NCBI GenBank assembly: GCA_015152555.1
Contig: SUTS01000014.1
Coordinates: 1 to 63,652, forward strand
Length of the DNA: 63,652 nt
Source of the DNA: Cyanobacteria bacterium SIG26
Lineage (GTDB): Bacteria; Cyanobacteriota; Vampirovibrionia; Gastranaerophilales; Gastranaerophilaceae
Direction: 5' to 3'
The notes under the pieces were generated by a model. The model ran no database searches, was not told the origin of the DNA, and was given only the letters and a program-made list of their open reading frames with translations. Position numbers and translations under genes: made by a program. Shown piece after piece: positions 36,260 to 44,500 of the stretch; positions within the stretch are counted from its first letter, which is position 1, and each line of letters starts with the position of its first letter.

Positions 36260-37774
36260 ATGAAAGTTAATAGACCATTGAATTTTACAAGCAATAGAAT
36301 AAACACAATATACTATAACGACGTACACAGCTCGATTAAACATTTGGATTCTTTTTTAGAGGCACATGATGAATTTTGTAAAACCAATAAAAATGATACC
36401 AATTTAACGTTGTGTGGTGGTGATTTGTTTTTAGATATCAACTCCAATAACGAAATTGTTGCAAAAAAATTAGGCCCAATAACGGATGCTATAAGTGCAG
36501 GAAATCACGATATCGAAGCAGGAAAACATTTTTGGGATTTAATCAAAAACTTTAATCTTCACAATAAATTTCTATCAACTAACACCATATTCACTCAACC
36601 TACAACACTTAAACCTCTTCCAAAAAGCAAAATCATTGAGCGCAATGGTCATAAAATTGGATTAATTGGAGTGTCTCCATTGGATTTTAATAATTTATCG
36701 CATAGCTTAACTCAACGTAAACAAATAGTAGATGTCCTACCATTTGATAAAACCATTGAACTGGTGCGAAAAGAAGTAAATGATTTAGAAAAACAAGGCG
36801 CGAATAAAATTTTTCTACTGGCACATACAGGAAATTATAATAAAATCACCAACCAAGATTTTTACAAAACATTTGCTAAAATTGGAGGAATTGACGTAAT
36901 TATAGGTGGCCACGACCATTTTGAAACAGACCGCTGGGAGGTTTCAGAACGTGGAGAACCGGTAAAAATTGTAGCAACAGGAAAAAGTGATACCCATACA
37001 TTTGGCCAAAACCTTGATTATATGGGGATTTTAAATCTTGAATTTGACGACAATGGCGCACTTATAAAAGAAAAATGTAATAACAAATTTTACAAGTTAG
37101 AAAAAAGCACCAATCACTCAAACGAAAATACGGTATATAAATTAAAATCACCATTACCAAAAGGAGATTCACTCACTGAAAACACGCAAATTGGCAGTTT
37201 AGTCTCAGATTCAAATCTTTGGTATGTAAACACACATACAAAAGGCGAGAAAGCTGATTTTGCCTTTGTAAATGCCGGAACGATCAGAGATAATTTTGAT
37301 AACATTAATGTTACCACACAAGATATCAAAAATGTTGTACCATTTACAACCTCAACACTCATCAAAACTAAATTAACAAAAGAACAAATTATAAATACAC
37401 TTAACTGGTGTGCTCAATCAACATCTTTTGGTAAAATCACACCAGGGCTTATGCACGTTTCAGGAATGGAATATACAGTAAAACCGGATTTAACAGTATC
37501 TGATGTTCATATCTTAAACCAAGACGGATCAATTAAATATAAATTAAATGATTTTTCTAATGACCATAAATTTACAGTTGCTTATGATGTATTTTTGGCA
37601 ACAGGTGTAGCTGGCCTTGTTGATATAAAAAAAGATATACAAAACGATAAAGATATTGAATTTTTTGAGGTATCACGTCAGGATGCACTTCTTGAATACT
37701 TAACAAAATGCCCAAATATTTATGACTATGAAAAAGAAAGAATTCATAAACTACCAATTATTATTCAATGTTAA
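36260..37774 (+). CDS. 5'-nucleotidase / UshA-family metallophosphoesterase
   Basis: 504 aa. The N-terminal calcineurin-like domain carries the metal motifs: D21-x-H23 (YYNDVHSS), GGD (~53-55), GNHD (~81-84), LLAHTGNY and GGHDH (~216-220). The C-terminal 5'-nucleotidase domain binds substrate (FAFVNAGTIRDNFDN, VVPFTTSTLIKTKLT, VSGMEYTVKPDLTV). The family removes phosphate from nucleotides, usually in the periplasm. There is no signal peptide here: the protein begins MKVNRPLNFTSNR. It is either cytosolic or exported in an unrecognised way. Last gene of the nine-gene plus-strand run; ends eight bases from the converging XRE gene. Confidence 0.9.
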   Translation: MKVNRPLNFTSNRINTIYYNDVHSSIKHLDSFLEAHDEFCKTNKNDTNLTLCGGDLFLDINSNNEIVAKKLGPITDAISAGNHDIEAGKHFWDLIKNFNLHNKFLSTNTIFTQPTTLKPLPKSKIIERNGHKIGLIGVSPLDFNNLSHSLTQRKQIVDVLPFDKTIELVRKEVNDLEKQGANKIFLLAHTGNYNKITNQDFYKTFAKIGGIDVIIGGHDHFETDRWEVSERGEPVKIVATGKSDTHTFGQNLDYMGILNLEFDDNGALIKEKCNNKFYKLEKSTNHSNENTVYKLKSPLPKGDSLTENTQIGSLVSDSNLWYVNTHTKGEKADFAFVNAGTIRDNFDNINVTTQDIKNVVPFTTSTLIKTKLTKEQIINTLNWCAQSTSFGKITPGLMHVSGMEYTVKPDLTVSDVHILNQDGSIKYKLNDFSNDHKFTVAYDVFLATGVAGLVDIKKDIQNDKDIEFFEVSRQDALLEYLTKCPNIYDYEKERIHKLPIIIQC

Positions 37775-37781
37775 ATATCAA

Positions 37782-38117
37782 TCATAATTTCATATTATAT
37801 AAACAATTAATTAGATCCAAAATCTTAGAAATAATAAAAAGCTCATCTTTTGAATATAACAACAATTTATCAGCAATAAGTTTATGTAATTTTAGGGCAT
37901 TATCAGTAGGCACATCAAATAATAAATCTATAAGTCGAATATTAAACCGAGCACAAATTTTATCAACAGTTGTTGCTTTTGGCGCATATTTATTATGTTC
38001 CAAATTTCTTACAGCTTCAACAGTTAACCCAACAGCTTCAGCAAAACACTCTTGTGTCATATTATGCTGATGCCTTAGGCGTTTAATACCAGAATTTATT
38101 TGTTGTTGAATACCCAC
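37782..38117 (-). CDS. XRE-family regulator, paralogue A (111 aa)
   Basis: HTH_3 domain at residues ~8-65 (INSGIKRLRHQHNMTQECFAEAVGLTVEAVRNLEHNKYAPKATTVDKICARF), then an ~45-residue helical tail. I start at GTG 38117, which aligns with the ATG of paralogue B; a TTG at 38141 is also in frame and neither has a clear SD. The recognition-helix region (LTVEAVRNLEHNKYAP) is identical to paralogue B, even at the DNA level for 56 bp, while the tails differ. Both should read the same operator but dimerise or respond differently. A (CA)10 tract lies ~80 bp upstream. Confidence 0.85.
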   Translation of the reverse strand: MGIQQQINSGIKRLRHQHNMTQECFAEAVGLTVEAVRNLEHNKYAPKATTVDKICARFNIRLIDLLFDVPTDNALKLHKLIADKLLLYSKDELFIISKILDLINCLYNMKL

Positions 38118-38194
38118 ATTGTATATATAATAACCAACCAATTAACTAAAGTAATCAATTAGATATGTTTATTAGCTTTTTAATTCAGATGAGC

Positions 38195-38214
38195 CACACA
38201 CACACACACACACA
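38195..38214 (+). repeat. (CA)10 dinucleotide tract
   Basis: Ten CA units in the 160-bp gap between the two XRE genes, upstream of paralogue A on its promoter side. Such tracts slip during replication and can alter promoter spacing. Here it is ~78 bp before the chosen start of paralogue A. Confidence 0.95.
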
Positions 38215-38277
38215 CCAACTCCCTATTTGATTATAACACAGGAATTGAAAAATACATTTAATAATAATTCCCTATGT

Positions 38278-38619
38278 TTATTTATTTCGCAAACTAATAT
38301 AATTACGTCTTACAACATCGATCATTTCATCAATAATCCGTAACTCTGCAATAGAAGATGAATTTAGTTTATATTGTATTATTTGTAAAACATCAACATT
38401 TTCTTTTGTTATATCGTCAATCAACAAATCTATAGGACGAATATTAAAAGAATTACATATTGCATCAATAGTTTTTGCAGTTGGCGCATATTTATTATGT
38501 TCCAAATTTCTTACAGCTTCAACAGTTAACCCAACAATTTCAGCAAATTTTTCTTGCGTTAAATTGTGTTGCGCTCTCAAACGTTTAATACCTGAATTTA
38601 TTTGTAATTGATACCTCAT
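38278..38619 (-). CDS. XRE-family regulator, paralogue B (113 aa)
   Basis: Same layout as paralogue A: HTH residues ~6-63 (INSGIKRLRAQHNLTQEKFAEIVGLTVEAVRNLEHNKYAP) and a different C-terminal tail (LIDDITKENVDVLQIIQYKL, then a helical SSSIAELRIIDEMIDVVRRNY). ATG 38619 aligns with the GTG of A; another ATG at 38628 is in frame. The 56 bp shared with A (38481-38536) sit in more diverged sequence, which suggests a tandem duplication with later gene conversion or strong selection on the DNA-reading surface. Confidence 0.87.
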   Translation of the reverse strand: MRYQLQINSGIKRLRAQHNLTQEKFAEIVGLTVEAVRNLEHNKYAPTAKTIDAICNSFNIRPIDLLIDDITKENVDVLQIIQYKLNSSSIAELRIIDEMIDVVRRNYISLRNK

Positions 38620-38716
38620 AATACACATAGGATAAATTATTTACCATGCAAATAAAAGTTACTATTACACCAAATAACTAGGCTAAACAATTCTGTAAAA
38701 TATAACCAAGTAAAAT

Positions 38717-39166
38717 TTAACACACATTCGACAAAAATTCTTTTAACAAATTAATCTTCTCAGATCCGATGACTTTAAAAGATTTTATCTCCGTTGCAGT
38801 CTTTATCATAAATTCCGCATCTTGAAAAACAATCATCTTATTACTGATAAAAAATATAATCCGGGGTTTGTTTTCTTTCACAATAAATTTTTCTATTTCT
38901 GACAAAGGAATACCATAATCATTAATCATTAAATATTCATCTATAATTTTGATATTATCCTTCTTTTTCAATTTGTTTATTATCAAAAACCGTGGCAAAT
39001 AAACAAGTAAAAAAACAACACTCGCTAAAATCATAAACTTAAAACCAATTTTATGTAAGAAAAATAAATATAAAATAAAACCTTGAATAATCAAATATAA
39101 TGAAAAAATACCGGTTACAATCAATTCCGGTCTTTCATCAATATTTGATTTAAATCCCTTATTCAT
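38717..39166 (-). CDS. hypothetical membrane protein (149 aa), two helices plus cytosolic domain
   Basis: SD GGAGGAAGG before ATG 39166. Two adjacent membrane helices at ~16-36 and ~42-62 (LIVTGIFSLYLIIQGFILYLF; FMILASVVFLLVYLP), followed by a basic stretch KLKKKDN and an ~85-residue strand-rich cytosolic domain (IIDEYLMINDYGIPLSEIEKF). This architecture resembles small bacterial PH-like/YcxB-type membrane proteins, but the match is weak. It follows the 39185-39541 membrane gene at 18 bp. Confidence 0.65.
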   Translation of the reverse strand: MNKGFKSNIDERPELIVTGIFSLYLIIQGFILYLFFLHKIGFKFMILASVVFLLVYLPRFLIINKLKKKDNIKIIDEYLMINDYGIPLSEIEKFIVKENKPRIIFFISNKMIVFQDAEFMIKTATEIKSFKVIGSEKINLLKEFLSNVC

Positions 39167-39184
39167 CCTTCCTCCAAAATTACA

Positions 39185-39541
39185 TTATTTTTTAGAAAGT
39201 TCTCGGACGTCATATTCATCCATCAAACTGTTTTTCTTTTGAGATGAAATTATTGAACCAATACCAAGCCCCAATGCAAGCCCAGATGCAATACCAAGCC
39301 CCATTGCTTTCCACGAACGTTTATACAAACCAATCATCCAACCAATTAATGAAAACCCACCAATCGCAGACAAAGTAAAACCTAATAATTTTTTTTCTTG
39401 TTTATTATATTTTTTTACAAACTCATCAGCTTTCGAGCTTTCTATCTCATAACTTGGTGTACGATTTGGCTTATCAGGACTATTCCTGAAATCCAAACGC
39501 ACTTTATTATTATCAATAATTGGTCCTACTTGTAATCTCAT
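39185..39541 (-). CDS. hypothetical membrane protein (118 aa)
   Basis: A hydrophilic N-terminal 50 residues (RLQVGPIIDNNKVRLDFRNSPDKP) precedes two Gly-rich membrane helices (~53-71, LGFTLSAIGGFSLIGWMIG; ~79-98, MGLGIASGLALGLGIGSII). A charged tail SSQKKNSLMDEYDVREL follows. The AlaGly-rich second helix could pack tightly in oligomers. No family recognised. It lies 40 bp downstream of murJ on the same strand, so may be in its transcript. Confidence 0.62.
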   Translation of the reverse strand: MRLQVGPIIDNNKVRLDFRNSPDKPNRTPSYEIESSKADEFVKKYNKQEKKLLGFTLSAIGGFSLIGWMIGLYKRSWKAMGLGIASGLALGLGIGSIISSQKKNSLMDEYDVRELSKK

Positions 39542-39581
39542 AGTCTATAAATAACTCTTACTAACTTATTTGTAAATCACT

Positions 39582-41183
39582 CTATCTTCTGTTAATTTTT
39601 GCCGACAATCTATTAAACAATTCACTTGCATATTCCATTTTAAATAATAAATTTAACGGTACATATACACCCAAACAGATTATTGCTATTGTAGATATTT
39701 TAATAATATCAAATAAAATACCGGACAGGTTTATAAATTTATCAACACCAACGGCCGCATAATAACAAACCCCAAGAGCAATTATACCTGAAACAACCAT
39801 TTTTAACAAGTTCTTAAACAATGATTCATAATCCATCTTTATTTTTTTAGAAATTAAAACACCTAAAATTACAGCGTTAAATAAAGTAACAAGCGAAGTT
39901 GAAAGTGTTACACCCCCAATACCTAAACCCATTTTTATTATGAATAAAAAATTTAAAACTAATTTTAAAACAATAGAAGAAAATGCCACAACAAAAGGAG
40001 TTTTTGAATCATTAAACGAATAATACACCCGAGTAATAGAATCCCTAAATACATAAGGAATAATCGAAACCGATAAAAACCAAAGTGCTTCTGTTACCAT
40101 AAATGTTGCAGTTTTATCAAAAGCTCCGCGTTCAAAAACCAAACGTACTGCATCCATACCAACAACAAGAATGCCTATAATTATAGGTATCGCACCAAAA
40201 AACAATACCCCAACACCTTTATTAAAATAATTTTTTATACCATCATAATCTTTTTCTGCAACTAATCTTGCAAAAATAGGAAACAACGGAACCAAAAATG
40301 CTGTCACCAAAATCCCAACAGGGAACTGGAATACTCTATTTGCATAACCAATTGCAGTCCAAGCACCTTCTGAAATTGATGATGTGAAAAACATATCAAC
40401 ATAAATATGTATTTGACCTACTGTCGAACTTAAAATCGCAGGAAATAACAACTCCCCGATTGATTTAAAATTAGGATTATTAACAAATTCAAAACACGGT
40501 TTTAATTTAAACCCTAACTTTCTTATATTAGGATATTGGATAATTAGCTGCAAAACCGCACCAATTGTAGTTGCCCAAGCAAGCGCATAACCTTTTTGGT
40601 CGTTAGGCACAGACATTACAATAGCAATAATTGCCAAACTCATAATAATCGGTGATAAATTCGGCAACATAAATTGTTTATATATAATCAAAATTCCATA
40701 ATAAATACCGACAACCCCACCTATAACAAGAAGTGGTGTCATAATCCGCAAATGTTGGGATGCAAGATTTATCATATCTAAAGATCCGGCAGAAATTATT
40801 AATCCCATTATTTGCTTTGAAAATAAAAATATCAACACTGATAATATCAGGAATAATATAATTGTCGCATTCATAAAAGTTGAATACAGTCTATTTACCT
40901 GCTCACTAGGTTTATCTTTTAAATTAGGAATCAGTTTAGAGAAAACAGCAACCGTCGCGCTGTGAAATGGTCCACCAACCCCTCCTAACAAAATTAACGA
41001 CAATGAAGGAATTTGATATGCATAATAATAAGCATCAGATACCATTGAAGCTCCATAATAATTAGCAATAATTATATCCCGCACAAATCCGATAAGCTTG
41101 CTAACTATCGTTACAACCGCAATTAACCACGCAGCTTTTAAAACACTTGAAGTCTTATCCTCATTAGTTTTCATTGTTGTCAT
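39582..41183 (-). CDS. murJ: lipid II flippase MurJ
   Basis: About 14 membrane helices in 533 aa. Features are the N-terminal region SKLIGFVRDIIIANYYGASMVSDAYYYAYQIP, the LLGGVGGPFHSATVAVFSK segment, VSIIPYVFRDSITRVYYSFNDSKTPF and the conserved Arg residues of the central cavity. It flips the peptidoglycan precursor lipid II across the inner membrane. The start overlaps the end of the spoIID-like gene by 20 bases; ATG 41174 and GTG 41189 are alternatives. A separately encoded MATE-like flippase is a less likely reading. Confidence 0.93.
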   Translation of the reverse strand: MTTMKTNEDKTSSVLKAAWLIAVVTIVSKLIGFVRDIIIANYYGASMVSDAYYYAYQIPSLSLILLGGVGGPFHSATVAVFSKLIPNLKDKPSEQVNRLYSTFMNATIILFLILSVLIFLFSKQIMGLIISAGSLDMINLASQHLRIMTPLLVIGGVVGIYYGILIIYKQFMLPNLSPIIMSLAIIAIVMSVPNDQKGYALAWATTIGAVLQLIIQYPNIRKLGFKLKPCFEFVNNPNFKSIGELLFPAILSSTVGQIHIYVDMFFTSSISEGAWTAIGYANRVFQFPVGILVTAFLVPLFPIFARLVAEKDYDGIKNYFNKGVGVLFFGAIPIIIGILVVGMDAVRLVFERGAFDKTATFMVTEALWFLSVSIIPYVFRDSITRVYYSFNDSKTPFVVAFSSIVLKLVLNFLFIIKMGLGIGGVTLSTSLVTLFNAVILGVLISKKIKMDYESLFKNLLKMVVSGIIALGVCYYAAVGVDKFINLSGILFDIIKISTIAIICLGVYVPLNLLFKMEYASELFNRLSAKINRR

Positions 41184-42879
41184 AATCACTCACCAATTCT
41201 ATATATAACTTCACGGCCTTTGCACCCTGTTCAACAGGATAAACCAAAGTAACCGTATTTTCCCCTTTTTGTAAATACTTTGAAATATCTATTACATTAT
41301 ATCTTTCAGAAATATCCAAAACTATTTTTTCATCATACCCATTAATAACCGCATCCAAATATTCTAAACCATATTTGTTATCAACAACCAAATTGGCTTT
41401 TCCATTTTTTGTCCAAAAACGTTTAACGGTCTTTATTTGAGAAACCATAGAAGACAAAATCTCAGGTTCTGTTGCTAAAATAATATCCGAATAATAATGT
41501 TTTAAAATTTCATCAAAAGACTTTCCAAGTTCATTGGCCATAAAACCAGCGCCATATTGACTCATCCCGACACCATGCCCGAAACCGCCACCATAAGCTT
41601 TAATCGAATCCAATTTCCCACTTTCATCATATTTTTGTTCAAATACAAGATTTGCACTCGGTAAAGCCTTACCTTGATGTTTAAATAATCGCCTTATAAC
41701 TAATTCTTTTTGCACAATATAATTACAGTTATCTGTTTGAATTTCAAGTTCTATAATTTTACCTGATTCACCACGCCTTAAAACATTAATTGCTTGAATT
41801 TCCCCGATTGTTTCCCCAACTTTTACAGTCGGAGTAATAAATCCTGTTGCACTTTGAGCGGCAATATTTGCTTGAATTTGTGATTGAAATTCACTTGCGG
41901 TCCATTCACGTTCCCAACGATAATATCTTGAATTAACATCAAACGACTCCGGTCTTGATTTATAAAACTCAGCAGCCGCCTCATCCGTATCTAGCGACTT
42001 AAAATTCGGATAATCAGGTTTTGCAATCAAATAAGGTTTTGAATCTGATGGGAATTTTTTTGTCTTAGGGTCTGAAAATGCATTAGCAAAACTTTCTGTA
42101 TAACCGCCTGCCGTAGATGAATACTGTGCCAAAATTAAATCCCAACCATATAATGCCACAATCCCAGAAGTTTCCGACACAGCTTGATTTGACAAATCTT
42201 TTTCTGTATTAGCCCCAAAATAAACCTGACTTGCAACAGAATCCACAACATCATAGTTAGGATTTGCCTTTACTCTCGGCGAAAGCACATAATTACGAGC
42301 AGCAACGGCCTGAGCCTTTAAAGCTTCCAAACCAAAACTAACCGGCATTTCATTTGGAACAACACCTTTTAGATATTCTTCAACAGGAATTACATTTACT
42401 ATATGAAATTTACCATTTTTTGTACAAGGCACAATCTCTAATTGTCCACGATAAACCGCGTCTCGACCTGCTCGCTTCAAATTCCTAATACCCAAAAGCC
42501 CGAAATCAGACTTAAATCTAACCGGCGAAGGAACTTTTAAAACCTCAGCTCCACCTGTAGATAAAATAAATTCTTGTCCGATCCTTACTAATTTAATAAT
42601 CGTACCCGATTCAAAAGATTTCAAATATTCATTATTTGAAAATACATCAATTTTAGCATTTGCATAAATTTCTGCACTATCCCATTCGTAAGATGTGAAA
42701 TTATTTTGTCCGATACCGACACGTACGATTTTTGAACTCGGAGCTGTGACAATTTTACTATATCCGGCATTTCTGGCAATATGTAAAGTTGTTTCAGGAA
42801 CCTCAAGCACCTGATTTGCATTTACAGTAACCCCAAACATCAAAATATTTATAAATAATGCAACAGCTAATTTCCTCAT
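41164..42879 (-). CDS. SpoIID/LytB-domain protein (amidase-enhancer type)
   Basis: ATG 42879 begins a signal peptide (MRKLAVALFINILMFGVTVNA). A beta-rich N-terminal region (~30-150) precedes the SpoIID domain: VIPVEEYLKGVVPNEMPVSF (~165-185), LKAQAVAARNYVLSP, and GGGFGHGVGMSQYGAGFMA (~425). SpoIID is a lytic transglycosylase acting on amidase-denuded glycan; relatives are widespread in Cyanobacteria and do not imply sporulation. The last ~80 residues after the catalytic region form an extra domain. It overlaps murJ, linking it to peptidoglycan metabolism. Confidence 0.9.
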   Translation of the reverse strand: MRKLAVALFINILMFGVTVNANQVLEVPETTLHIARNAGYSKIVTAPSSKIVRVGIGQNNFTSYEWDSAEIYANAKIDVFSNNEYLKSFESGTIIKLVRIGQEFILSTGGAEVLKVPSPVRFKSDFGLLGIRNLKRAGRDAVYRGQLEIVPCTKNGKFHIVNVIPVEEYLKGVVPNEMPVSFGLEALKAQAVAARNYVLSPRVKANPNYDVVDSVASQVYFGANTEKDLSNQAVSETSGIVALYGWDLILAQYSSTAGGYTESFANAFSDPKTKKFPSDSKPYLIAKPDYPNFKSLDTDEAAAEFYKSRPESFDVNSRYYRWEREWTASEFQSQIQANIAAQSATGFITPTVKVGETIGEIQAINVLRRGESGKIIELEIQTDNCNYIVQKELVIRRLFKHQGKALPSANLVFEQKYDESGKLDSIKAYGGGFGHGVGMSQYGAGFMANELGKSFDEILKHYYSDIILATEPEILSSMVSQIKTVKRFWTKNGKANLVVDNKYGLEYLDAVINGYDEKIVLDISERYNVIDISKYLQKGENTVTLVYPVEQGAKAVKLYIELVSDYDNNEN

Positions 42880-42910
42880 AAGTATATTATATGACAAATA
42901 TTAAAAACTG

Positions 42911-43120
42911 TTAAAGATTTTGTTCATAAAGCTTAAGCAAAACCTCATCAACTACAAGCATTAAATCATTTGTTTTAGCCAAAATTAATTCATGCAAATC
43001 TTGTAAAAAATAAATATTCGGATTTTCTTCTGCATATCCATCAAAAGTATATTTCATAGTAGTTTGCAGTGTATTTAATTTAATCAATTCATCTTCTAAT
43101 CTATCACTTAATAAACGCAT
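42911..43120 (-). CDS. small hypothetical protein (69 aa)
   Basis: ATG 43120 with a near-perfect AGGAGGT SD. Acidic, helical, Leu-rich (MRLLSDRLEDELIKLNTLQTTM; FLQDLHELILAKTNDLMLVVDEVLLKLYEQ), probably a helical hairpin or bundle. No family recognised. It is divergent from an AbrB/MazE-type gene at 43208, and the 30-bp palindrome at 43131-43160 lies just upstream of its SD, so its transcription is likely controlled there. Confidence 0.62.
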   Translation of the reverse strand: MRLLSDRLEDELIKLNTLQTTMKYTFDGYAEENPNIYFLQDLHELILAKTNDLMLVVDEVLLKLYEQNL

Positions 43121-43130
43121 AACACCTCCT

Positions 43131-43160
43131 GTTATTCTTTCGTTATAACAAAAGAATAAC
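43131..43160. promoter_or_regulatory. 30-bp near-perfect palindrome, probable operator
   Basis: Outer arms GTTATTCTTT (43131-43140) and AAAGAATAAC (43151-43160) are perfect. The centre contains a second palindrome, GTTATAAC. Only one symmetric pair of 15 fails to match. It lies between the divergent 42911-43120 and AbrB-like genes, directly upstream of the former's SD. It is the natural binding site for a dimeric or tetrameric regulator. Confidence 0.7.
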
Positions 43161-43207
43161 CTACAGTCAACTATAATGTTGTAACATAGGAATAATGGAG
43201 GGCTAAC

Positions 43208-43372
43208 ATGTTAATCAAAAAATTCAGAAATGTAGGAAATAGCTGGGGATTAATTATACCAAAAGCAGTGTTGGATATGGCAAACTTCAATCCTGTAAAA
43301 GATGAAGTGAGTATTGAAGTTGAAAACGGCAAATTAATAATCAAAAAACATACCAATACTAATAACAAATAA
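43208..43372 (+). CDS. AbrB/MazE-type (SpoVT-AbrB domain) DNA-binding protein (54 aa)
   Basis: ATG 43208 after a GGAGG SD. 54 residues with the swapped-hairpin pattern: LIKKFRNVGNSWGLIIPKAV, then LDMANFNPVKDEVSIEVENG and KLIIKKH. The motif G-N-S-x-G-L-x-I-P-K is that of MazE/AbrB proteins, which dimerise and bind palindromes. MazE antitoxins are normally followed by a toxin gene; here the next gene is mnmA on the opposite strand (seven bases away), so it is an orphan. The palindrome at 43131-43160 is its likely target. Confidence 0.82.
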   Translation: MLIKKFRNVGNSWGLIIPKAVLDMANFNPVKDEVSIEVENGKLIIKKHTNTNNK

Positions 43373-43378
43373 TTTTAT

Positions 43379-44431
43379 TTAAATGCACCAACCGCCGCCA
43401 ATTAAGTGACCATCATTTATATCATAAATAACACCGGCCTGTCCTGATGTAATTGAATTTACCGGTTCATAAAAAGTTATTTCCGCAATATCATCAAATA
43501 TCTGGATTTTTGCTTTTTTAGCTTGCATATTATATCTGATTTTTACCATCGCATCAAACTCTTTTTCTTTAATCGGATATGCAAAATTCAAATCCTTAAT
43601 AGCTGCACGAATTCGCAAATCATCTTCTTTTTTTCCAAGATAAACTATATTTCTTTCAGCATCTATATTTACAACATACAACGGGTAAGCAGCTGCAATA
43701 CCAATACCTTTTCTTTGTCCAATTGTATATTGATAATGACCATTATGAGTTCCCAATTTTTTACCCGTTGGAACTTCTATAAAATCACCTTTAATTTCTC
43801 CAAATTTTTCAATTAAATATTTTTTCGTAGTATTAGGCTTTTGGATAAAACAAATATCTTGACTTTCCTTTGACGATTTTGGGGGTAAATCATAATCATA
43901 TGCAATTTTTCTAACATCTTCTTTTTCATATTCATAAAGTGGGAATACCGTTTTTGATAATTGTTTCTGGTTTAATCTATGCAAAAAATATAATTGATCT
44001 TTATGTTCATCTTTTGCAGGGTATAATTTATAAACGCCGTCAACAAAACGGATATCCGCATAATGACCGGTCGCAAATATATCAGCTTTCAAAACATCAA
44101 CCGCATAATCAAACAATTCACCCCATTTTATAAACTCATTACAGACAATACAAGGGTTTGGAGTCTCACCATTTTTGTAGGAATCTTCAAAATATTCAAT
44201 AACCATTTTTTTGAATTTATCACAAACATCCAAAACATAATGTTCAATACCTAATTTATTCGCAACATTTTTAGCATTATTGCAAACTTCTTCCGCCGCA
44301 AAAGTATTAACCATCTTACCTGTTAAACCGATAACTTTATATTCTTGCTGTTGCAATAACAAAGCTACAACAGAGCTATCAACCCCACCGGATAATGCAA
44401 CTACTGCTATTTTTTGATTATTTTCACTCAT
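43379..44431 (-). CDS. mnmA: tRNA-specific 2-thiouridylase MnmA
   Basis: Thiolates U34 of tRNA Glu/Gln/Lys. 350 aa: PP-loop SGGVDSS (~14-20), the catalytic pair of cysteines in PNPCIVCNEFIKWG (~95) and SQDICFIQ (~190), TGHYADI, YTIGQRKGIGIA, and the final TSGQAGVIYDINDGHLIGGGWC. SD AAAAGGAAT before ATG 44431. A minus-strand promoter lies upstream. Confidence 0.96.
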   Translation of the reverse strand: MSENNQKIAVVALSGGVDSSVVALLLQQQEYKVIGLTGKMVNTFAAEEVCNNAKNVANKLGIEHYVLDVCDKFKKMVIEYFEDSYKNGETPNPCIVCNEFIKWGELFDYAVDVLKADIFATGHYADIRFVDGVYKLYPAKDEHKDQLYFLHRLNQKQLSKTVFPLYEYEKEDVRKIAYDYDLPPKSSKESQDICFIQKPNTTKKYLIEKFGEIKGDFIEVPTGKKLGTHNGHYQYTIGQRKGIGIAAAYPLYVVNIDAERNIVYLGKKEDDLRIRAAIKDLNFAYPIKEKEFDAMVKIRYNMQAKKAKIQIFDDIAEITFYEPVNSITSGQAGVIYDINDGHLIGGGWCI

Positions 44432-44449
44432 AATAATTCCTTTTCACTT

Positions 44450-44494
44450 ATTATGCGCCAAAGACTTAACTGTTGCAAGTATTTATGATATAAT
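44450..44494. promoter_or_regulatory. overlapping divergent promoters of mnmA and the TPR gene
   Basis: Minus strand: TTGCAA (-35, 44473-44478), 17-base spacer, CATAAT (-10, 44450-44455), for mnmA. Plus strand: TATAAT (44489-44494) with TTAACT 17 bases upstream (44466-44471), six bases before the ATG at 44501. The two polymerases would compete for the same ~45 bp, and the plus transcript would be leaderless or nearly so. Confidence 0.55.
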
Positions 44495-44500
44495 AAAATT

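Noticed and set aside
38195..38214. CRISPR-like tandem repeat
   Set aside because: It is a plain dinucleotide tract with no spacers and no cas gene anywhere in the window.
41164..42879. Evidence of sporulation from the SpoIID-like gene
   Set aside because: SpoIID/LytB-domain proteins are widespread in non-sporeformers including Cyanobacteria, and no other sporulation gene is present.
43208..44431. MazEF toxin-antitoxin operon
   Set aside because: The MazE/AbrB-type gene is followed by mnmA on the opposite strand; no MazF, VapC or Fic-like toxin is present.
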